This document shows positions 1 to 8,094 of a DNA stretch of 15,357 nt, piece after piece (the first letter of the stretch is position 1; the number at the start of each line of letters is the position of its first letter). Made by a program: the position numbers and the translations under genes. The stretch comes from Prosthecobacter debontii (GTDB lineage: Bacteria > Verrucomicrobiota > Verrucomicrobiia > Verrucomicrobiales > Akkermansiaceae). The notes under the pieces were generated by a model that was not told the DNA's origin, did not search any database, and saw only the letters and a program-made list of their open reading frames with translations. Where the stretch lies: assembly GCA_945883455.1 (NCBI GenBank), contig CAMCXJ010000035.1:1-15357 (forward strand), read 5' to 3'.

Positions 1-463
1 TATCTGCATGGCTCCAATAGGGGCTGTCATCGCCCATCTGTTCGATTTCATGCTTGCGGGCGTCGCAACCCTCTTCCGTGATGGCGAGATAATCCTCGAA
101 TGACCATTGGTCTTCCAGGTCTTTGTAATCCTCGTTGCACTCCCGCCAATGAGGCTCCATGTAGTTCCTGAACTCCTGATAGCTCAGTCCTTCCTTGATG
201 TGGTTGTCGATACCCTCAAGCCAATCCGCGTCGTAACCAAACGAGTCCGAGCATTGAAAAATGAGATCCGTCGGCGCACCCTGGAATCGCCCCAGCCATT
301 CCTGCTGGATGGGAGATAGCGGCAGTTCCGCCGCATGAAGGTAGTCTGCCAACCAGTGAACATAGGTTTCATAATCCCCCGGCTGGGAGCAGTTGACCAA
401 CGGGCTGCCATCCTCTCGCTGGGGCACGGTGAAATCGATGAAGTGACGCGGAGGTGCTGACAT
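1..463 (-). CDS. Hypothetical acidic protein, partial (3' end beyond the left edge)
   Basis: The reading frame is open from an ATG at 463 to the left edge, giving 154 complete codons with no stop. It begins MSAPPRHFIDFTV. The protein is acidic and rich in Trp, Tyr, Asp and Glu (for example DYKDLEDQWSFEDYL near the visible end). I see no signal peptide, membrane segment or catalytic motif and do not recognise a family. It looks like a soluble cytoplasmic protein. The gene lies 78 bp downstream of the transglutaminase gene on the same strand, so the two may be co-transcribed. An AAAGG lies about 14 nt upstream of the ATG, a weak ribosome binding site. The long open frame and consistent amino-acid composition are the only evidence that it is real; function is unknown. 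Confidence 0.7.
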   Translation of the reverse strand, partial: MSAPPRHFIDFTVPQREDGSPLVNCSQPGDYETYVHWLADYLHAAELPLSPIQQEWLGRFQGAPTDLIFQCSDSFGYDADWLEGIDNHIKEGLSYQEFRNYMEPHWRECNEDYKDLEDQWSFEDYLAITEEGCDARKHEIEQMGDDSPYWSHAD

Positions 464-541
464 GGCTTTAAACTTTGCCTTTCTGTTTGATGATGGCGAG
501 GAGGGCGGGGCTAGCGAAGATTTTCATGGTTACGGGTTTTG

Positions 542-1393
542 TTAGAGAAGCGAGATGGCCTCATTGTGCCAGGCAAGATCATCGCGGGTAATGGGAATGA
601 AAGAGGTATCGGTGCTGATGCACCAGACGGCACTTAGGGTCAGCTCGGGGTTACCGAAAATCGTGCAGACTGCCGTGTCCGCCGCGTCCCGCCCGGTAGC
701 GATACGAATGAGGCCGTTGAGGGATGCGAGCCGTGTCGGGTCGAAGATGAACCACCGGCCATCGACGAAGGCCTCGAAGCAAGCATGGAAATCCGGCGGC
801 TCCATTTGGCATGCGTAGCAGCTCATGTAGCGCGCAGGCACATTCATGGCGCGGCAGAACGCGATTCCCAGATGCAAGAAATCTCGGCAAACGCCGCGGC
901 GGCCTTCCAAGGTGTCCAGCGCCGAGGAGGTCTCGCCGGAACTGCCACTGACGTATGCGATGTTTTCATAGATCCAATCGCTCACGGCGGCGGCGATCTC
1001 GTAGGGATGTTGCAGATGGCCGAACAAATCCTGCGCGTGCTGGCGCAGGAGGTCGGACTGGCAGTAGCGGCTGGGAAACAACAAGGGAACGGCGACGGGA
1101 TCCAAACCGGCAAGCTCATCGGCCGCGATGGATCCGACCGGGATTATCCGTGTGGAGGTGCTGATGTCCGCTTGATAGGAAAGGCTCAAGGTGCCCGGAT
1201 TCAACGTCCTGATCCGAGTGATGCGGCTCATCCCACCCGCGATGTTGAATTCCACGACCGGCACGAAAGGCTGGGTAACCAGCGACTCGCTGAGAACATG
1301 CTGCCCGCCGGCCACCTCGCCGCTCAACGCAAAAAAGAACGTGGCGGGGCTGTCGAGGGTGTATTCTAGCTGGCAATTGACTCTGAAATTCAT
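542..1393 (-). CDS. Transglutaminase-like (papain-fold) family protein
   Basis: A 283-residue protein of the bacterial transglutaminase-like superfamily, predicted to cleave or form amide bonds with a Cys-His-Asp triad. The triad is visible: Cys169 in GVCRDF, His203 in DFHACFE and Asp218 in FIFDPT. The N-terminal ~100 residues look like the beta-rich domain that precedes the catalytic domain in this family, and RYCQSD at 109-114 matches a family signature. No signal peptide is visible, so it is probably cytoplasmic. A frame extension of 10 codons exists (to 1423), but I chose 1393 because GGGGAGGAG lies about 10 nt upstream, the best Shine-Dalgarno in the window. It is a paralogue of the transglutaminase at 12275-13117: both share VCxDF, CRA, PARY and GRD blocks. 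It has no ATP-grasp or alpha-E gene beside it. The substrate is unknown. Confidence 0.9.
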   Translation of the reverse strand: MNFRVNCQLEYTLDSPATFFFALSGEVAGGQHVLSESLVTQPFVPVVEFNIAGGMSRITRIRTLNPGTLSLSYQADISTSTRIIPVGSIAADELAGLDPVAVPLLFPSRYCQSDLLRQHAQDLFGHLQHPYEIAAAVSDWIYENIAYVSGSSGETSSALDTLEGRRGVCRDFLHLGIAFCRAMNVPARYMSCYACQMEPPDFHACFEAFVDGRWFIFDPTRLASLNGLIRIATGRDAADTAVCTIFGNPELTLSAVWCISTDTSFIPITRDDLAWHNEAISLL

Positions 1394-1452
1394 GGGCGCG
1401 GGACTCCTCCCCTCACGTATCAAAGCGGGCTCCGCTCCATTGTGCTAGCTTG

Positions 1453-1481
1453 TTGACTGCAGATATCGGATTCCCTCTTCT
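1453..1481 (+). promoter_or_regulatory. Possible promoter for the DUF255 gene
   Basis: TTGACT at 1453-1458 is followed after 17 nt by TCTTCT at 1476-1481, a poor -10 match (3 of 6). It lies in the divergent gap between the transglutaminase and DUF255 genes. If it is used, transcription would begin near 1488, which favours the ATG at 1526 over the TTG at 1493 as start. The call rests only on spacing and the -35 match. Confidence 0.25.
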
Positions 1482-1525
1482 AAGGATCGGCCTTGAGACT
1501 CGCCCTGCCGCCCCTACCCTTCGCC

Positions 1526-3532
1526 ATGCCGAACTCGCTCGCCACGGAAACTTCCCCTTACCTGCTCCAACACGCGGAGAACCCTGTCGATTGGTTGCCA
1601 TGGGGCGAGGAGGCATTTGCGAAGGCGAAGCGTGAGGACAAGCTGGTGTTCCTCTCCATCGGATACTCCACCTGCCATTGGTGCCATGTGATGGAGCGGG
1701 AGTCTTTTGAAAACGAGGCCATCGCCGCAGTGATGAACCGGCATTTCGTGAATATCAAAGTGGATCGTGAGGAACGCCCGGACATCGATGCGACATACAT
1801 GGCCTTCGTGCAGGCGACCAGCGGTCAAGGCGGCTGGCCCCTGAGCGTGTGGCTCACACCTGATGCGCTGCCTGTCGTGGGCGGCACCTATTTTCCGCCG
1901 GTGGATAAATTCGGTCGGCCGGGCTTTCCGAAAATCTGCGAGCAGCTCGGCGAGGCTTTCCGCGACGACAAGGACAGGGTGCTCGGCAGCGCGGAGCGAG
2001 TCATGGCGCATCTGCGGAAAGAGGCAGCCGTGCAGACCACCTTGCGCGGGCTGGCCGCAGAAACCGTGTTCGGCGACTACCTCGACACCTGCGAAAGCAT
2101 GTTCGATCCGCATCATGGCGGTTTCGGAAATGCACCGAAGTTCCCCCGCCCGACCATTATGCTCGTACTCATGCAGCTCCACGAACGCTTCCCGGTGGAT
2201 TCCGATGAGCGAAACATGGCGTGGGAGATGGCGGAGAAGACGCTGCGCGCAATCGCGCGGGGCGGCATTCACGATCATCTCGGTGGCGGCTTCCACCGCT
2301 ACTCCGTGGACGCCTACTGGCACGTCCCGCACTACGAGAAAATGCTCTACGACCAGGCACAGCTCGCGCTCGCCTACCTCGGGGCGTGGCAAATCTCCAA
2401 AGATGTGCTTTTCCGTAAAACAGCTGAGTCTACTCTCGATTACGTGATCTCCGAAATGCTTGATCCCGGTGGTGCCTTCCACTCCGCCGAGGACGCCGAC
2501 AGCCTCCGCCAGTTCGGCGACGCCCACAAACACGAGGGCGCGTTATGGACATGGACGGCAGATGAAATCTCATCGCTGTTAGATCCCATGCCCGCAGCGA
2601 TATTCTCGATGGCTTACGGGGTCGAGGCAGAAGGAAACGCCCGTCCCGAAAGCGATCCGCACGGCGATCTCGAAGGACAGAACACGCTCTTTCGCGCCCT
2701 CGAAAACGACAAACTTGCCGCAGCATTCGGCCTTTCGGAAGATGAAATTGATAGCTCGCTCACAGCATCCCACACCATGCTTCTGGCTTACCGCACCACC
2801 CGGCCGATACCGCACCGCGACGACAAGATCATCACCGCTTGGAACGGCCTGATGATCTCCGCCCTCGCCCAAGCTGCCGCCGCTTTCCAATCGGAAAGAT
2901 ACCTTAGTGCCGCGACCACCGCTGCCCGTTTCATCCGTGAAAATCTCTGGGACGGCATCCTCCACCGCAGCCATCGCGGCAAGCGCAGCAGCGGGGAAGC
3001 CTTTCCCGCCGATTACGCGTTCCTTATCGCGGGTATCATCGATCTCCATTCCGCCGATCCCTCCAGCAGCTGGCTGGATTGGGCGGTCGAGCTCCAAGCC
3101 GTGATGGATCGTGAGACATGGAGCGAGGAAAAGATTGGCTACGTGATATCCTCGGAAATGAACGGAGAAACACTCCTGACCATACGCGAGGATTACGACG
3201 GAGCCGAGCCATCGCCGAACCACGTCGCCGCCCTCAATCTGCTCAAGCTCGCCGCGCTTACCGCTACCGAAGCTTTCGCGAAACGCGCTGAGTCGCTGCT
3301 CCGAGCCGGAGCCGGCACTCTCGCGAAACAGGTCTTCGCAGCGCCCGTCCTCCTCGCAGCACACGATCTCCACCATCGCGGCGTGCAGCATTTCCAAATC
3401 CCCATCTCCGGCTACACGGAAACCCTCGCCCGCCTGACTGGCACCCACCGCCCGCGCGCCGTTTTCACCCCGCATGATGGCGATCAGACCCTACTTTGCG
3501 AAGGCATGAGCTGCCGGATCTTCGCAGACTGA
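1526..3532 (+). CDS. DUF255 / YyaL family thioredoxin-domain protein
   Basis: A 668-residue member of the DUF255 family (bacterial YyaL, animal SPATA20), full length for the family. Residues ~5-165 form the thioredoxin-like domain with the family's Cys50-His-Trp-Cys53 motif (STCHWCHVM). This is followed by VDREERPDID and GGWPLSVWLTPD. From GNAPKFPRP (201-209) onward the protein is a six-hairpin (alpha/alpha-barrel) glycosidase-like domain, including AWNGLMISALAQA. The biochemical role is not established; a redox or sugar-related activity is only inferred from the folds. No signal peptide is visible. The start at 1526 gives the family's typical MPNxLAxETSPYLLQHA N-terminus. A TTG at 1493 with AAGGA 6 nt upstream would add 11 residues and is the main alternative. 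The next gene starts about 44 nt downstream or overlaps it, depending on the start chosen there. Confidence 0.95.
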   Translation: MPNSLATETSPYLLQHAENPVDWLPWGEEAFAKAKREDKLVFLSIGYSTCHWCHVMERESFENEAIAAVMNRHFVNIKVDREERPDIDATYMAFVQATSGQGGWPLSVWLTPDALPVVGGTYFPPVDKFGRPGFPKICEQLGEAFRDDKDRVLGSAERVMAHLRKEAAVQTTLRGLAAETVFGDYLDTCESMFDPHHGGFGNAPKFPRPTIMLVLMQLHERFPVDSDERNMAWEMAEKTLRAIARGGIHDHLGGGFHRYSVDAYWHVPHYEKMLYDQAQLALAYLGAWQISKDVLFRKTAESTLDYVISEMLDPGGAFHSAEDADSLRQFGDAHKHEGALWTWTADEISSLLDPMPAAIFSMAYGVEAEGNARPESDPHGDLEGQNTLFRALENDKLAAAFGLSEDEIDSSLTASHTMLLAYRTTRPIPHRDDKIITAWNGLMISALAQAAAAFQSERYLSAATTAARFIRENLWDGILHRSHRGKRSSGEAFPADYAFLIAGIIDLHSADPSSSWLDWAVELQAVMDRETWSEEKIGYVISSEMNGETLLTIREDYDGAEPSPNHVAALNLLKLAALTATEAFAKRAESLLRAGAGTLAKQVFAAPVLLAAHDLHHRGVQHFQIPISGYTETLARLTGTHRPRAVFTPHDGDQTLLCEGMSCRIFAD

Positions 3533-3576
3533 TTTTCGATGTTGGACGTTGCGGCGCAGCAGTTCACACTATCGCT

Positions 3577-4137
3577 GTGAGCGGAAAAAACATCGTCTAT
3601 TTCGACCTAGAGACACAGCGCAGCATCAGCGATGTTGGCGGTTACGCGAACAAGGCAAAGCTCTGCGTGTCCGTCGCCGTCACCTACTCCACCGCCACCA
3701 ACGAATACGTCATCTACGCCGAGAAGGACATGGATGCGCTCACCACGCAGTTGCTCAAGGCGGATCTCGTCGTAGGCTGGAACCACATCGGCTTCGACTA
3801 CCCCGTGCTCCAGGCCTATGTCCTACCGAATCTTGAGGAGCAGACGATCAACCTCGACATGATGCTTGACGTGAAGGAACGCATGGGACGCTTCCTAAAA
3901 CTCGACAACGTCGCCTCCACGTCGCTCGGCACCGGGAAATCCGCCGACGGCCTCGACGCGATCCGCTGGTGGCAGGAGCACAAAAAAACCCGCGAGTTTG
4001 AGCCGCTGCGCAGGATCGCTGAATACTGCGCCTACGACGTGAAGGTAACGCGCTTCGTCCACGAATACGGAATGAAACATGGTTTCATTAAATACGAGGA
4101 AGACGGCAGGATCATCGAACTGCCAGTGCAGTGGTAA
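3577..4137 (+). CDS. DEDDy-type 3'-5' exonuclease-like protein (RNase H-like fold)
   Basis: A 186-residue stand-alone ribonuclease H-like domain, probably a metal-dependent 3'-5' exonuclease of the DnaQ/YprB-like group. The DEDD acids are visible: Asp10 and Glu12 in YFDLETQ, Asp74 in GWNHIGFDYPVL, and Asp154 with Tyr150 in the YCAYD block, which makes it the Tyr-containing (DEDDy) type. NLDMMLDVKERMG at 92-104 fits the middle of the fold. No nucleic-acid binding domain is attached. I chose the GTG at 3577 because the conserved fold begins at once (SGKNIVYFDLET). The frame continues upstream to a TTG at 3496 that would overlap the DUF255 gene by 37 nt, but that extension looks unconserved. It may share a transcript with the DUF255 gene. 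Whether it degrades DNA or RNA cannot be told from the sequence. Confidence 0.85.
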   Translation: MSGKNIVYFDLETQRSISDVGGYANKAKLCVSVAVTYSTATNEYVIYAEKDMDALTTQLLKADLVVGWNHIGFDYPVLQAYVLPNLEEQTINLDMMLDVKERMGRFLKLDNVASTSLGTGKSADGLDAIRWWQEHKKTREFEPLRRIAEYCAYDVKVTRFVHEYGMKHGFIKYEEDGRIIELPVQW

Positions 4138-4140
4138 AAC

Positions 4141-4242
4141 TCAAGAAAACATCCCGAGCACTCCGGAGACCGTGAAGCAAAATACCACGATGAGTGCGAG
4201 GAGGAAGATTTTAATCGATAACTCGATGGCTGAACGTGTCAT
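4141..4242 (-). CDS. Possible single-pass membrane miniprotein (33 aa)
   Basis: A 33-codon ORF on the minus strand fills most of the 163-bp gap between two plus-strand genes. It starts MTRSAIELSIKIF and continues LLALIVVFCFTVSGVLGMFS before TGA. Residues ~10-31 form one strongly hydrophobic segment, preceded by a short N-terminus with Arg and Lys, so it would be a single-pass membrane peptide with little else. There is no good ribosome binding site (AAAGG is about 17 nt upstream). It is too short for ORF statistics to support it. The hydrophobic coherence and its fit to the gap suggest a real small gene, but chance is possible. Confidence 0.4.
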   Translation of the reverse strand: MTRSAIELSIKIFLLALIVVFCFTVSGVLGMFS

Positions 4243-4300
4243 TGCGGCACGGAGTTAGCCTTTACCGCACCGCCTCGCCAAGCAAAAATCTGACATACCG

Positions 4301-5284
4301 ATGAAAAGCCACCGCCTCGCTTTCGAAACCCATGGCAAGCCCACGGATGTATTGCGCCTAGAAACGTTCGAGATACCGCCCTTGGAAAACGGCGAATGTC
4401 TGCTCGCCATCGATGCCGCGCCGATCAATCCGGCCGATCTAAATTTCATCGAAGGCACCTACGGTATCAAGCCCACCATGCCCTCTTTAGCCGGAATGGA
4501 GTGCGTGGCGACCGTTCTCGAGAGCCGCTCGGGGAAACTTACACCCGGCGACAAAGTCATCCCCGTCACACGGATCGGAGCATGGACCAGCCATCTCATC
4601 ACATCGGGAGAAAACCTGATTCGCATTCCCGCTGGCATCGATCCCTTGCAGGCCGCCATGCTGAAAGTGAACCCTGCCACGGCTTGGCTGCTGCTCCATC
4701 ATTTCGAGACATTACAGGAGGGCGATTGGGTTGTCCTCAATGCGGCGAACTCCGGTGTGGGACAATGCGTGATCCAGCTTGCCGCCGGTATGGGTGTCCG
4801 CACTCTATGCTTTCTCAGAAACGCCGGACTCGAATCCGAACTCATTTCCCTGGGAGCCGACGCAGTGTGCATGGACTCGCCGGAAGGTTACGAACAAGCC
4901 CGCGAGATACTCGGAACCGAAAAGGCGAAACTGGCCTTCAATGCGGTTGGTGGCGACAGCGCCCTGCGCCTGATGAAACTCCTCGCCAACGGCGGCACCC
5001 ACATTACCTATGGAGCTATGGCCAGAAAACCGGTTACCATACCGAATGGCCCGCTCATCTTCGGAGACATGCGTTTCCGGGGGCTGTGGTTGTCGCGATG
5101 GATGGAGGAATCAACGCGGGGAAAGGTGGAGGCGATCTATGCGGAACTCGCGGGGCTCCTTCTTGCCGGATCGCTCAAACAAGCGGTGGATTGCGTCTTC
5201 CCTTTGGCAAACTTTCGTGCGGCGTTAGCCCGGCTAGATGCCACCGATCGGCACGGTAAAATCCTGTTCGAACCACAATCCTGA
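4301..5284 (+). CDS. MECR-like 2-enoyl thioester reductase (MDR superfamily)
   Basis: A 327-residue NADPH-dependent medium-chain dehydrogenase/reductase most like the 2-enoyl-acyl thioester reductases (mitochondrial MECR/Etr1), which reduce the trans-2 double bond of acyl-ACP or acyl-CoA in fatty acid synthesis. The N-terminal GroES-like domain includes NPADLNFIEGTYG (43-55), where Tyr54 aligns with the catalytic tyrosine of MECR. GMECVATVLE and KVNPATAWLLLHHF (122-135) are typical of the subfamily. The Rossmann nucleotide loop is NAANSGVGQ (147-155). The Cys/His zinc ligands of alcohol dehydrogenases are not present at the expected places. No clear ribosome binding site precedes the ATG. The stop is followed after 1 nt by the tsaE start, so the two are surely co-transcribed. 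A quinone oxidoreductase-like role is the alternative. Confidence 0.88.
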   Translation: MKSHRLAFETHGKPTDVLRLETFEIPPLENGECLLAIDAAPINPADLNFIEGTYGIKPTMPSLAGMECVATVLESRSGKLTPGDKVIPVTRIGAWTSHLITSGENLIRIPAGIDPLQAAMLKVNPATAWLLLHHFETLQEGDWVVLNAANSGVGQCVIQLAAGMGVRTLCFLRNAGLESELISLGADAVCMDSPEGYEQAREILGTEKAKLAFNAVGGDSALRLMKLLANGGTHITYGAMARKPVTIPNGPLIFGDMRFRGLWLSRWMEESTRGKVEAIYAELAGLLLAGSLKQAVDCVFPLANFRAALARLDATDRHGKILFEPQS

Positions 5285-5285
5285 C

Positions 5286-5714
5286 ATGAAACCACGCACA
5301 CTAGAAAGTCCCGAGGCGATGATGGCCTTGGGCGCGGATTTCGCAGCAAAGGCGAAACCTGGTGCAGTCTTCGCACTCGTGGGTAACCTAGGCGCAGGGA
5401 AAACGCAATGGACGAAAGGCTTCGTCACCGCGATCGACCCGGCTGCTGCCGTCACCAGCCCCACATTCGCCATCGTTAACGAATACCGCGGCGGTGAATG
5501 TCCGGTATTTCATTTCGATTTTCACCGCCTGAAATCCGCCGATGAACTCATCGCCCTTGGCTGGGACGAATACTTGGATGAAAACGGAATCGTAATCTGT
5601 GAATGGGCGAATCTATTTCCCGCGATCATGCCGGACCGGACGGAGTGGCTTGAAATTTGCCATCAAGCGGATGGATCGCGCATGCTGCGCGGCCTCGAAG
5701 AACCATCATGGTAA
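5286..5714 (+). CDS. tsaE: TsaE, ATPase of tRNA threonylcarbamoyladenosine (t6A) synthesis
   Basis: A 142-residue P-loop ATPase, full length for TsaE (YjeE). TsaE works with TsaB and TsaD to complete the threonylcarbamoyl transfer to A37 of ANN-decoding tRNAs in the cytoplasm. Visible motifs are Walker A GNLGAGKT at 33-40, SPTFAIVNEY at 58-67, the HFDFHRL block at 76-82 (Asp78) and ICEWANL at 104-110. I chose the ATG at 5286, 1 nt after the reductase stop, over an in-frame ATG at 5238 that would overlap the reductase by 47 nt and add residues without family resemblance. The tight spacing implies translational coupling with the reductase. The partners tsaB, tsaC and tsaD are not in this window. 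Confidence 0.95.
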   Translation: MKPRTLESPEAMMALGADFAAKAKPGAVFALVGNLGAGKTQWTKGFVTAIDPAAAVTSPTFAIVNEYRGGECPVFHFDFHRLKSADELIALGWDEYLDENGIVICEWANLFPAIMPDRTEWLEICHQADGSRMLRGLEEPSW

Positions 5715-5776
5715 CTGTCATGCCTCACTATGTGGGTCCGAATGGATCCGATGCCGTGGAAACAAGTGAGGTTACC
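5710..5776 (+). terminator. Possible hairpin between convergent tsaE and xylA
   Basis: The 120-bp convergent gap holds a split inverted repeat: GGTAAC (5710-5715) and CCTCAC (5723-5728) pair with GTGAGG (5766-5771) and GTTACC (5771-5776), sharing one base and leaving a bulge on the left arm. Inside it, GGGTCC-GAAT-GGATCC can form a small hairpin with one G-U pair. No T-tract follows, so it is not a canonical intrinsic terminator. Its position is the main support. Confidence 0.25.
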
Positions 5777-5834
5777 AGAAGATTTGGCGACTTCATGTTA
5801 GTCCAACTCCGCTGTGCTCAGTTTGCCGCCACGA

Positions 5835-7142
<1,308 letters not shown>

Positions 7143-7153
7143 GGATTGGGTTT

Positions 7154-8071
7154 ATGGGGTCGGAAAGACGGCGGCAAGGGCGAAAAGAGGGAAAATCGGA
7201 AGCCGTGGTTGCCTCGCCCCCGCCGCGCCTTTACGAATGGGTCGTGACCCGATCTGTCGATTCCCTCATCGATTTCCTGCAAGCTGAACAGGCGCGCGGA
7301 CGCAGCCATGTTTTTCTCGACGAGAGCGCCCGCGAAGGCCTTCGGGAGCTTTACATCCGCATGCGGAAACCGGTGGCCGTGCCTGCCGCTGAGGCGCCTG
7401 CTGCCGCTCCGCTGGTGAAACAGGACGCCGTCGTTTCCGGCAGCGGAAAATCGGAGCAGCTCGCGGGCCTGCGGAAACAGGCGGAGAGCTGGGCGCCCGC
7501 CCGCGCTCTCGGCACCTTGCGGGAAAAGATGGTTTTCGCCACCGGCAACCCCGACGCGGAGATCATGCTCGTCGGCGAGGCACCCGGCTACAACGAGGAG
7601 AAAGAGGGCGAACCTTTCGTCGGCCCGGCGGGACAGAAACTCAACGATATCCTCAAGGCGATGGGTCTGCGGCGGGAAGACGTTTACATTTCCAATCTCG
7701 TCAAGTTCCGCCCGTCGCTTCCCAAGCAAACCACCAACAACCGCAAGCCCAGCCCGGAGGAAATGACCGCCTGCCTGCCGCTGGTCATAGCGGAAATTTC
7801 CGTGGTTCAGCCGAAACTCATCATCGCCCTCGGCGGGACGACGGCGGAAGGTTTGCTCGGCCTGGAGGGCACGGTCGGCTCCATGCGTGGAAAGTGGCAC
7901 GAGCTTTCCGGCCTCCCCGCGCGCGTCACCTACCACCCGAGCTACCTGCTGCAAAACAGCGGCTCCAACGACGTAAAACGCGCGCTCTGGGAGGACATGC
8001 TCGCCACGATGGAAAAACTCGGCATGCCGATCTCAGAGAAACAGCGCGGTTTTTTCCTACCGAAGGGGTGA
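7154..8071 (+). CDS. Family 4-like uracil-DNA glycosylase lacking Fe-S cysteines
   Basis: A ~305-residue protein of the uracil-DNA glycosylase superfamily, closest to family 4; it would excise uracil from DNA to start base-excision repair. Motif A is GEAPGYNEEKEGEPFVG (141-157) and the second active-site block is HPSYLL (261-266). The inserted KRRIH loop of UdgX is absent. Family 4 enzymes normally carry four cysteines binding a [4Fe-4S] cluster. Here the N-terminal CxxC region reads AESWAPARALG (110-120), the third ligand position is Phe185 in VKFRP, and only Cys207 (TACLP) remains, the sole cysteine in the protein. An Ala/Pro-rich linker (73-86) joins an N-terminal helical region to the catalytic domain. 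The start is uncertain: ATG 7118 would overlap xylA, and GTG 7205 is a shorter option. The helicase gene follows 23 bp downstream. Confidence 0.88.
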   Translation: MGSERRRQGRKEGKSEAVVASPPPRLYEWVVTRSVDSLIDFLQAEQARGRSHVFLDESAREGLRELYIRMRKPVAVPAAEAPAAAPLVKQDAVVSGSGKSEQLAGLRKQAESWAPARALGTLREKMVFATGNPDAEIMLVGEAPGYNEEKEGEPFVGPAGQKLNDILKAMGLRREDVYISNLVKFRPSLPKQTTNNRKPSPEEMTACLPLVIAEISVVQPKLIIALGGTTAEGLLGLEGTVGSMRGKWHELSGLPARVTYHPSYLLQNSGSNDVKRALWEDMLATMEKLGMPISEKQRGFFLPKG

Positions 8072-8094
8072 TTTCGGCAATTGTCTGAGACGGA

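Noticed and set aside
468..527. A 19-codon minus-strand ORF (MKIFASPALLAIIKQKGKV) between the transglutaminase and the hypothetical gene
   Set aside because: It has no ribosome binding site, and 20 open codons after an ATG are common by chance; a leader peptide is possible but unsupported.
1514..2533. Minus-strand ORF of 339 codons, and another of 298 codons at 2579-3475
   Set aside because: Both lie antisense to the DUF255 gene, whose conserved motifs run through the whole region; GC-rich codon use opens the opposite frame, and the translations resemble no family.
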